This document shows positions 8,055 to 13,332 of a DNA stretch of 13,332 nt, one piece after another (position 1 is the stretch's first letter; each line of letters begins with the position of its first letter). Under the pieces are notes generated by a model, which was given only the letters and a program-made list of their open reading frames with translations, had not been told where the DNA came from and did no database searches. Source of the DNA: Deltaproteobacteria bacterium (GTDB taxonomy: Bacteria; UBA10199; DSSB01); contig JAJFLL010000213.1 in NCBI GenBank assembly GCA_021772695.1, positions 1-13,332 of the forward strand, read 5' to 3'. The position numbers and the translations under genes are program-made.

Positions 8055-8154
8055 GAGTAGGGATGGTCATTAAGTTAGAGTCCGCGGAAGCGGCCGGGGG
8101 CCTAAGCCCAGCCACCCGTCCACTTCCACGGGTATGAAATCAATAGGCTTTGAT
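8055..8154. repeat. Palindromic REP-like element, unit 2 (shorter, diverged copy)
   Basis: This stretch repeats the layout of unit 1. Its 5' edge GTAGGGATGGTCATTAAG starts at 8057, and 17 of the first 22 bases match unit 1. The core CCTAAGCCCAGCCACCCGTC at 8101-8120 matches 7994-8013 with one difference, and TTTGAT closes it at 8149-8154. Its own arms pair 8082-8093 with 8120-8131 (10 of 12). A small hairpin GGGC-CTAA-GCCC (8098-8109) lies in the loop. It lacks about 50 nt that form the inner stem of unit 1. The arms differ in sequence from unit 1 but still pair. Nothing protein-coding is supported here on either strand. Confidence 0.75.
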
Positions 8155-8203
8155 CCGAAATTTTTATTTTGGTTTGGCTGTGACGCGTGGTAGGTGGGAT
8201 GGA

Positions 8204-8231
8204 TTGTGTAACTTGTTGTTTCTCTTAATAT
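8204..8231 (+). promoter_or_regulatory. Candidate promoter for gspG
   Basis: TTGTGT (8204-8209) and TAATAT (8226-8231) are spaced by 16 nt in AT-rich sequence downstream of the REP-like units. Initiation would fall near 8238, so the 11-bp inverted repeat at 8259-8290 would sit in the 5' untranslated leader of gspG. The long gap after gspF and the need for high pseudopilin levels favour a promoter here. The hexamers alone are modest evidence. Confidence 0.35.
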
Positions 8232-8258
8232 TTCCACTTTTTTCTTGTGAAAAGGTGG

Positions 8259-8290
8259 CTAGAACGTTCTTCAAGGAATGAACGTTCTAG
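8259..8290. promoter_or_regulatory. 11-bp inverted repeat built from two GAACGTTC palindromes, gspG leader
   Basis: CTAGAACGTTC at 8259-8269 and its exact complement GAACGTTCTAG at 8280-8290 flank a 10-nt spacer. Each arm also contains the 8-bp palindrome GAACGTTC (8262-8269 and 8280-8287), with centres 18 bp apart, close to two helical turns. It ends 20 nt before the gspG ribosome-binding site (GGAGG, 8311-8315). It could be a two-site operator for a dimeric regulator or an RNA hairpin in the leader. It lacks a T-tract, so it is not an intrinsic terminator. Confidence 0.55.
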
Positions 8291-8321
8291 AAAACAGGCC
8301 TTAAGGTTATGGAGGTTGGCT

Positions 8322-8789
8322 ATGTCTTTGAAACGTACCGCTGAGGTGTTGAAAAATCAGGCCGGTATGACCTTGATCGAAATCATGGTTGTGGTGGCTA
8401 TAATCGGCTCGATTGCGGCCTTGGTAACCGTAAACGTTTTGGATTATTTGGATGAATCCAAGGTAGAAACTACCAAGATCCAAATCAATAATGTGGAGTC
8501 GGCCTTGGAGCAATTCAAACGGCGCCATGGTTTTTATCCCAGTACTGAACAAGGTTTAGCTGCATTGGTAGAAAAGCCAACGGTGGGTAAGGTGCCTGAC
8601 AATTATCCTTCTGACGGTTACGTCAAGTCGATGCCCAAAGACGGTTGGGGTAATGAGTTCATTTATTATCACCCCGGGGTAGCCGGCAATAAGATTGAGA
8701 TCAATTCTTATGGAGCCGACAGTGAAGAAGGCGGCGATGAATTTGACGCCGATCTGACCAATTATGAAAAGGCTGAAGGCAGCGAATAA
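8322..8789 (+). CDS. gspG: T2SS major pseudopilin GspG
   Basis: GspG is the main subunit of the periplasmic pseudopilus. ATG 8322 is chosen because GGAGG at 8311-8315 lies 6 nt upstream; a GTG at 8247 would add 25 odd residues and run through the inverted repeat. The product is 155 aa. A 15-residue leader ends in Gly, then the prepilin peptidase site is followed by MTLIEIMVVVAIIG, with Glu at mature position 5. Family blocks are YPSTEQGLAALVEKP (72-86) and MPKDGWGNEFIYYHPG (104-119). The acidic end SYGADSEEGGDEFDADLTNY (129-148) matches the calcium-binding region of GspG. It stands alone between the REP-like region and a terminator, consistent with a separately tuned, high-expression unit. 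Confidence 0.97.
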   Translation: MSLKRTAEVLKNQAGMTLIEIMVVVAIIGSIAALVTVNVLDYLDESKVETTKIQINNVESALEQFKRRHGFYPSTEQGLAALVEKPTVGKVPDNYPSDGYVKSMPKDGWGNEFIYYHPGVAGNKIEINSYGADSEEGGDEFDADLTNYEKAEGSE

Positions 8790-8825
8790 TTTTTTTTCAG
8801 TTTTTCCATTAAGCTTTGAAATGAG

Positions 8826-8861
8826 AAGGCCTACTTTCTAAGGTGAAGTGGGCCTTTTTTT
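8826..8861 (+). terminator. Intrinsic terminator between gspG and gspH
   Basis: AAGGCCTACTT (8826-8836) pairs with AAGTGGGCCTT (8846-8856) over 11 bp with a single G-U, leaving a 9-nt loop. Seven T follow at 8855-8861. This is a textbook Rho-independent terminator for gspG, 37 nt after its stop. Its last T is directly followed by the gspH ATG, so any transcription of the minor pseudopilins from upstream must pass through it. No promoter for gspH fits between the terminator and the ATG. Confidence 0.88.
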
Positions 8862-9539
8862 ATGGCAAAAAAAACATTCCAACGTGCGACTCATGCGGCA
8901 GGCATGACCTTGATCGAAATCATGATTGTTGTGGCATTGATTGGTGGCATGATGGCCCTAGGCACCACAGTCATGTTTCCCAGCGATGACGCTAAGTTAC
9001 GTGAAGAGGCCGTCCGTCTCGCCGGAACCATAAAATTCATATATAATGAGGCTGCCATTAAAAATAAATATTACCGCTTGGCCTTTAATCTCGAGGAAAA
9101 CTCCTACCGGGTTGAGTCCAGTACGGAACCCTTTTTTGTTTCTACAGATGAAGATGAAAAAAAACCAAGTGGCATTGATAAACCGGTAGGGGCCGACGGA
9201 GCCGCCGAAGGGGCCGATGGTGAAGTTGTCCCCCCTCCCACATTCACGGCTGAAGAGGGTGTCATGGTGAAGCCGGTGAAACTGCCCAGTGGATTAAAAA
9301 TCAAAGATGTTTCGGTGCTCCATGCTCCTGAACGCCGAGAGGTTGGAATAGTGCACGCCTATTTTTTGCCGAACGGTTGGGCGGAACCCATGGTGATCAA
9401 TCTAAGTGATGAAGGGGAAGAGGCTTTTTATTCCCTACAAATCAACCCCTTGACGGGAAAAGCCAAGATTCGCACGGAATACCGAGAAGTTGATGAAGGT
9501 TTATTCCAAAAAGACACCGATTCCGGGGAGGTATTTTGA
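8862..9539 (+). CDS. gspH: T2SS minor pseudopilin GspH
   Basis: GspH is a minor pseudopilin that joins the tip complex to the GspG fibre. The 225-aa product has a 14-residue leader (MAKKTFQRATHAAG), then MTLIEIMIVVALIGG with Glu at mature position 5. The region after the helix (LREEAVRLAGTIKFIYNEAAIKNKYYRLAFNLE) is typical of GspH. An acidic Asp/Gly/Pro-rich stretch at about 94-130 makes it longer than usual for the family. The ATG follows the terminator T-tract with no normal Shine-Dalgarno; the only candidate, AAGGTG at 8840-8845, is in the terminator loop 16 nt away. No other start before the prepilin site looks better. Its TGA overlaps the gspI ATG by 1 nt. Confidence 0.88.
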   Translation: MAKKTFQRATHAAGMTLIEIMIVVALIGGMMALGTTVMFPSDDAKLREEAVRLAGTIKFIYNEAAIKNKYYRLAFNLEENSYRVESSTEPFFVSTDEDEKKPSGIDKPVGADGAAEGADGEVVPPPTFTAEEGVMVKPVKLPSGLKIKDVSVLHAPERREVGIVHAYFLPNGWAEPMVINLSDEGEEAFYSLQINPLTGKAKIRTEYREVDEGLFQKDTDSGEVF

Positions 9540-10066
9540 TGAAAGGTCATGCTCCCGGATTTACCCTAGTAGAAATCATGATCGCGTTGGCCATCTTGGC
9601 CGTGGGCTTGGTGAGTCTTTATACGGCCCAAGGTAATTCCCTCCGTGCCAGCGGTAGTGCGGAACGCATGCAAGTGGCGTCTATGCTGGCCCGGGAAAAA
9701 ATGACCGAAAAAATGATGGAAATTGAAGAGGGTCTGGCCAAGGGGGCCTTCCCCGACGATAAGGTGGAAGAAACCGGTGATTTTGAGGGGCCCTTTGAGG
9801 ATTACCGCTGGGAATATACGGTCCGAAAAGTTGAAATACCTATCGCCGGTGGTGAGGGAGAAGGGGCCGAAGCAGGAGGCGAGGGCGATGGCGAGAATTC
9901 TGGTTCGGAAAGCAATCAGGCACCGGCCTCGGCTCAGGCCAATGTGGCCAAGATTGTTTCGAAGAAAATCGCCGAATCCGTTCGAGAAATTAACGTTCGA
10001 ATTATTTGGGAAGATTTGGGTGAAGAACAATCCATCAAGGTGACTAGTCATGTCTCCCAACTTTGA
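9539..10066 (+). CDS. gspI: T2SS minor pseudopilin GspI
   Basis: GspI forms the tip complex with GspJ and GspK. ATG 9539 is preferred over TTG 9536: it overlaps the gspH stop as TGATG and has GGGGAGG (9525-9531) 7 nt upstream. The product is 175 aa with a 7-residue leader MKGHAPG, then FTLVEIMIALAILAVGL. This is followed by the GspI-type segment SLRASGSAERMQVASMLAREKM. It is longer than the usual roughly 125 aa, mostly through a Gly/Glu/Ser-rich insert at about 103-133. The last part (REINVRIIWEDLGEEQSIKVTSHV) matches the family's closing strands. It overlaps gspJ by 17 nt. Confidence 0.9.
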   Translation: MKGHAPGFTLVEIMIALAILAVGLVSLYTAQGNSLRASGSAERMQVASMLAREKMTEKMMEIEEGLAKGAFPDDKVEETGDFEGPFEDYRWEYTVRKVEIPIAGGEGEGAEAGGEGDGENSGSESNQAPASAQANVAKIVSKKIAESVREINVRIIWEDLGEEQSIKVTSHVSQL

Positions 10067-10727
10067 AAAAACTCCATCTTCGAATGGCTTTACCCTTTTG
10101 GAGGTCATGATTGCAGTGACCATTTTGGCGGGTATGGCTTTGGCCATGTTCGGTGCAACTTCAATGATGGTAAATAGTAAGGATGTGGTGGAAAACCGTG
10201 ACGAGCACAATCATTCGGTTTCCTTTGCCCTGACCAAAATGGCCGAAGATCTCAACTCAGCTTTTTTTGTAAAATCTCAAGACCTGCTAGGTGCAAAATT
10301 TGAAGGGGAAATTTCTTTTGAAGGCAAGGAAGATCGCCTTGATTTTTCCAGTTTCACCCATTTGCGTTATATAAAAAATGCCAAGGAAACCGACATGGCT
10401 GAGGTCAGTTACTATCTAATTTCCGACCCTGAGGAGTCAGATCGGCGTATTTTGATGCGTCGTGAAGCCACGATACTTGATAAAAATCCCCAAGAAGGAG
10501 GCAGGGCTTATCCCCTATTAGATCAAGTCCGTTCCATTCGGTTTGAATACCTTCCCTTGGGCACCAAGGAATTCAAGGGAGAGTGGGATACCAAATCCAT
10601 CGATTCCGCGAACAAATTGCCCCGAGCGGTCAAGATTACCGTAGAGGTTTTTATGCCTGAGGAAGAACAGGCGAGAACATTTACCACCTTGGCTCCCATT
10701 CACCTGAGTGGGCCCATGGAGTTTTAA
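10050..10727 (+). CDS. gspJ: T2SS minor pseudopilin GspJ
   Basis: GspJ is a tip pseudopilin that forms a trimer with GspI and GspK. The 225-aa product has a 13-residue leader ending in Gly, then FTLLEVMIAVTILAGMALAMFGA with Glu at mature position 5. Further on are DEHNHSVSFALTKMAEDLNSAFF and a variable beta-rich domain with YYLISDPEESDRRILMRRE. The closing segment, VRSIRFEYLPLG to PRAVKITVEVFMPEEEQARTF, is typical of GspJ. Length is normal. AAGG at 10037-10040 is 9 nt before the ATG. The start lies inside gspI and the TAA stop overlaps the gspK ATG by 1 nt, so the three genes are translationally coupled. Unlike GspH, GspI and GspK, it has no long acidic insert. Confidence 0.93.
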   Translation: MSPNFEKTPSSNGFTLLEVMIAVTILAGMALAMFGATSMMVNSKDVVENRDEHNHSVSFALTKMAEDLNSAFFVKSQDLLGAKFEGEISFEGKEDRLDFSSFTHLRYIKNAKETDMAEVSYYLISDPEESDRRILMRREATILDKNPQEGGRAYPLLDQVRSIRFEYLPLGTKEFKGEWDTKSIDSANKLPRAVKITVEVFMPEEEQARTFTTLAPIHLSGPMEF

Positions 10728-12016
10728 TGAAGTCTGTAAGGCGACAACGAGGCGTTGCCCTCCTTATGGTGTTGGCAGGTCTGGCTCTGATGAGTGGACT
10801 GGTGGTGGAATTCGCCTATAACAGTAATGTTACCTATAACCTTGCGATGAATGAGTTAGATCGGGTCCAGGCCTATTATTTGGCCCAGTCGGGAATTAAT
10901 TTTAGTAAATTGATTTTAAAATTCGACAAAGAGGCACAAAAGGTTGCCAAAGAGGCCAGCAAAAAAATGGGGCGGGATATTCAGATTCAACCCCTCTACG
11001 AAATGATCCCCATTAACACTACGCTGTTCCGCTCGCTCTCGGGTCTAAGTGAGGCCTCTGAAGAGGGGGGCACAGATTCTGGTGGCGAAACTGATGGAGA
11101 GGGAGGTGAAGAACCCTCCTCTCTTGAACAAGGAATGAACCTGATCGATTCAAAAGGCATGAAAGATTTTTTGAATTTCCGGGGTGACTTTTCTGCGGAA
11201 GTTGAGATGGAAGACTCCAAGCTTAACCTCAATATCTTTTATAATCTTTCTCCAAAACAAAAAAGTTACGACAGGATTAAGAGCACGCTCTATCATATTT
11301 TGGCATCTGAAGCCTTTTCGGGACTATTTGAGGATCGTTATCGGGGTGCCCAGGAATTGGCTCAAAATATTGTCGATTTTATCGATAAAGATGAAGTGCA
11401 CAATGATCCTGGTGGCGAGGAGCGGGGTCGGGAGGTGGTGCGGGGCGATGCCAAATCAGTCATGAAGAATGCCAAGTTATTATCACTTGAAGAATTATTG
11501 CTCATTCCCGGCATGACCGATGCCGTTTTCCAAAAATTAAAGGAATTCGTCACCATTTACGGTTCTGATGAAAAAATATACATTTGTCGATCTAAAGACC
11601 CCCTCGCCAGGGCCTTGATTATCGCCTATTCCGAGAACAATCCCCGGATGGAACCCATTAAGGACGATAATGAAGAATTATTGACCAAAGTTACCGATGC
11701 GGTGTTCGGTATGTGTCCTGCCACTGGATCCATGGAACAGGCCATCAACGAGGTGCTTGGGCTAGGGCCTGAGGATGCCGACGAGCCCAGCTCTACGACC
11801 TCGACTGCTACCAAGGAGGGCTCCACAACCCAGCAGAATACCGGGCAAAATTCTGCTTCCCAAGGCTTCCAGGAATTGGTTAAAGAAGATGGTAATATTT
11901 ACACCATTGTAGGCACAGGTATCGTGGGCGAAAGTGAAGTCAAATTAAAGACCGTAGTAGACACCTCCTCGGGCAATTCCCGGCAATGGAAAGAAATCTA
12001 TTGGAGGGTTGAGTAA
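10727..12016 (+). CDS. gspK: T2SS minor pseudopilin GspK
   Basis: GspK is the largest minor pseudopilin and caps the fibre. The 429-aa product starts MKSVRRQRG, then VALLMVLAGLALMSGLVVEFA. It lacks the usual Glu at mature position 5, a normal trait of GspK. Family blocks include RVQAYYLAQSGINFSKLIL, AEVEMEDSKLNLNI (157-170), AQNIVDFIDKDEV and the helix-hairpin-helix-like LLSLEELLLIPGMTDAVFQKL (251-271). It is longer than the common 320-340 aa owing to an acidic Gly-rich insert (about 107-133) and a Ser/Thr/Gln-rich linker (about 351-380). Cys287 and Cys330 are its only cysteines and could form a disulfide. GGAG at 10718-10721 is 5 nt before the ATG. The TAA directly abuts the gspL ATG. Confidence 0.93.
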   Translation: MKSVRRQRGVALLMVLAGLALMSGLVVEFAYNSNVTYNLAMNELDRVQAYYLAQSGINFSKLILKFDKEAQKVAKEASKKMGRDIQIQPLYEMIPINTTLFRSLSGLSEASEEGGTDSGGETDGEGGEEPSSLEQGMNLIDSKGMKDFLNFRGDFSAEVEMEDSKLNLNIFYNLSPKQKSYDRIKSTLYHILASEAFSGLFEDRYRGAQELAQNIVDFIDKDEVHNDPGGEERGREVVRGDAKSVMKNAKLLSLEELLLIPGMTDAVFQKLKEFVTIYGSDEKIYICRSKDPLARALIIAYSENNPRMEPIKDDNEELLTKVTDAVFGMCPATGSMEQAINEVLGLGPEDADEPSSTTSTATKEGSTTQQNTGQNSASQGFQELVKEDGNIYTIVGTGIVGESEVKLKTVVDTSSGNSRQWKEIYWRVE

Positions 12017-13332
12017 ATGGCTCAAACCGTTCTTGGTATTGATGTAGGCAGTTATTCGGTAAAGATCGCTCAAGTGCAGCGCGGTTTTGGTGAATTCAAG
12101 CTGGTTAATTTTTTTGAAGTACCATTGGTGGCTGAAGAGGTTTTGACCTACCATCAAGCTGCATCAGCTGCTCTGGCAAAGTTCCTTACTGATAATCCCA
12201 TTCCATTTGACTCATGTGTGCTCTCACTTCCAGGCACCATGGTGTCCTACCGCCCACTAGAGTTGCCTTTTAACAACCCCAAAAAAATTGACCAGACCCT
12301 TGAGTTTGAGCTGGAATCCTTGATTCCCTTTGATATCGATCTGGTCCTATTCGATTATTCCATATTGAGTACCGCTGAAAATTTTTCCAAGGTGTTGGTT
12401 ACCTATTTACAGGAAGATAAATTCAAAGAATTTTTAGAACAGATTCAGCATAGCGGCATCGAACCGCGCTACATGGGCACCGATACCTTAGACCTTTCCT
12501 ACCTTTCCTTAAGTGGTGCATTACCTCCCGAGGGCAAATACGGCATCCTAGACTTGGGCCACACCAAAACTAACTTGGTGGTCATGGAAGGGGCGAAGAT
12601 AAAATTTGTCAGGTGTTTTTCTTGGGGTGGAGACAAGATTACAAAAAGCATCGCCGAGGCCGCGTCCCTCGATTACGAGTCCGCAGAAAGTTTCAAGCAC
12701 AATAAAGGCCAAATCGTTGAAAAAAGTTCCGATCCGATTCTGCAGGGCATCGAGAATGATTTCGACCAATTGGGATTGGCCATTCGCCAAACCTTATTTT
12801 CGTTTTATGAATCGGGCGAAGATCCCATCGAAGCCCTGTATCTGTGTGGAGGCACATCCAAGTTAAATGGCATCGAATCCTTTTTCTCTCATCTACTCAA
12901 TATCAACGTATCAGCCCTCGACGTATTAGAAGACTCCTTCACTGATTTGCACGACCGAGAACGACCTCGGCCCATCATCCCTACCGCTTTAGGGGCTGCG
13001 TTTCATGGGGTTTATCCCAATAAGGGATCCAAAATTAATTTTCGCCGCGGTGAATATGCCTATAAAAAAGACATGGAAGAACTCGGCGGTTCCTTCAAAA
13101 ATATCGGTATTATGGCTGCCTCGGTGGTCCTGATCGGTCTAGTCTATTTCATGATCAGCTACATGACCCTAAGCTCACAAGTAGAGACCATGAATAAAAA
13201 TGTTTCCAAATTGGTAAAGAGTTCGGTGACCGAATTGCCCAAGAAAGGTCTAACTTCCACCAAGCAGGCGATCTCTTTACTTCAGGGAAAAATTTCGGGC
13301 ATTGACGAGAAACACAAAAAAATCCAAGGGGA
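12017..13332 (+). CDS. gspL: T2SS inner-membrane protein GspL, PilM-like (3' end outside window)
   Basis: GspL anchors GspE to the inner membrane and links it to GspC and GspM. The frame is open from ATG 12017 to the window edge (438 full codons), so the gene is truncated here. GGAGG at 12003-12007 lies 9 nt upstream, and the gspK stop immediately precedes the ATG. Residues 1 to about 345 form an actin/PilM-like fold with recognisable nucleotide-binding loops: VLGIDVGSYSVKIAQV at 5-20, GILDLGHTKTNLVV from 176, and LCGGTSKLNG at 276-285. A membrane segment lies at about 363-383. The start of a periplasmic region follows, rich in Lys, Ser and Gln. Resemblance to PilM of type IV pili is strong, but position after gspK and the fused membrane and periplasmic part favour GspL. 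gspM would be expected next. Confidence 0.88.
   Translation, partial: MAQTVLGIDVGSYSVKIAQVQRGFGEFKLVNFFEVPLVAEEVLTYHQAASAALAKFLTDNPIPFDSCVLSLPGTMVSYRPLELPFNNPKKIDQTLEFELESLIPFDIDLVLFDYSILSTAENFSKVLVTYLQEDKFKEFLEQIQHSGIEPRYMGTDTLDLSYLSLSGALPPEGKYGILDLGHTKTNLVVMEGAKIKFVRCFSWGGDKITKSIAEAASLDYESAESFKHNKGQIVEKSSDPILQGIENDFDQLGLAIRQTLFSFYESGEDPIEALYLCGGTSKLNGIESFFSHLLNINVSALDVLEDSFTDLHDRERPRPIIPTALGAAFHGVYPNKGSKINFRRGEYAYKKDMEELGGSFKNIGIMAASVVLIGLVYFMISYMTLSSQVETMNKNVSKLVKSSVTELPKKGLTSTKQAISLLQGKISGIDEKHKKIQG

Noticed and set aside
7826..8115. Two - strand open frames (60 and 79 codons) across the palindromic region
   Set aside because: They arise from the GC-rich hairpin arms and overlap the gspF end. 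They have no recognisable domain and no good ribosome-binding site, and the same DNA is fully explained as a structured repeat.
7896..8154. CRISPR array
   Set aside because: Only two diverged, unequal units with internal palindromes and no regular spacers; no cas genes nearby.
8262..8287. GAACGTTC repeats as LexA (SOS) boxes
   Set aside because: The Gram-positive-type LexA box needs four bases between GAAC and GTTC; here the half-sites touch, and gspG is not an SOS gene.
8247..8321. GTG start for gspG 25 codons upstream
   Set aside because: It would make an unusually long leader and translate the inverted repeat. ATG 8322 has a GGAGG site at ideal spacing and leaves a standard prepilin leader.
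9566..10210. 214-codon open frame on the - strand under gspI/gspJ
   Set aside because: Shadow frame: the + strand has well-supported pseudopilins with leader peptides and coupled starts, and the - strand product resembles no family.

Overview
The window is the 3' end of a pyrimidine/arginine gene (carB) followed by most of a type II secretion system (T2SS) operon, all on the + strand: gspC, gspD, gspE, gspF, gspG, gspH, gspI, gspJ, gspK and the first 438 codons of gspL. The base composition is close to 50% GC by eye. A gspL with a PilM/actin-like cytoplasmic domain and the moderate GC suggest a deltaproteobacterial-grade or Bdellovibrionota-like Gram-negative. This taxonomic guess is weak and rests on gene style only.

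Layout. Positions 2-1189 hold the C-terminal third of CarB (second ATP-grasp half plus allosteric domain). A 180-nt gap with weak promoter-like hexamers precedes gspC (inner-membrane clamp, PDZ type), gspD (outer-membrane secretin), gspE (cytoplasmic ATPase) and gspF (inner-membrane platform). A 419-nt gap then separates gspF from gspG (major pseudopilin). It contains two tandem, related palindromic elements of REP/BIME type, a possible promoter and a second 11-bp inverted repeat just upstream of the gspG ribosome-binding site. gspG is followed by a strong intrinsic terminator whose T-tract touches the ATG of gspH. gspH-gspI-gspJ-gspK-gspL are then tightly packed (1-nt overlaps, one 17-nt overlap, one direct abutment) and encode the minor pseudopilins and the GspE-anchoring protein. 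gspM and gspN are expected past the right edge but are not visible.

How they work together. GspE hydrolyses ATP on the cytoplasmic face, docked to GspL and GspF. GspF helps extract pseudopilins from the inner membrane. GspH, I, J and K form the tip on which GspG polymerises into a periplasmic pseudopilus. GspC links the inner-membrane platform to the N0 domain of the GspD secretin, through which folded periplasmic proteins leave the cell. All key motifs are present, so the system looks functional.

The protein genes are recognisable T2SS families and I do not claim a new secretion system. The least ordinary DNA is non-coding: the two-unit palindromic repeat between gspF and gspG, the doubled GAACGTTC palindrome before gspG, and the terminator placed exactly between the abundant major pseudopilin and the scarce tip proteins. 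The tip proteins GspH, GspI and GspK also share acidic, glycine-rich insertions.
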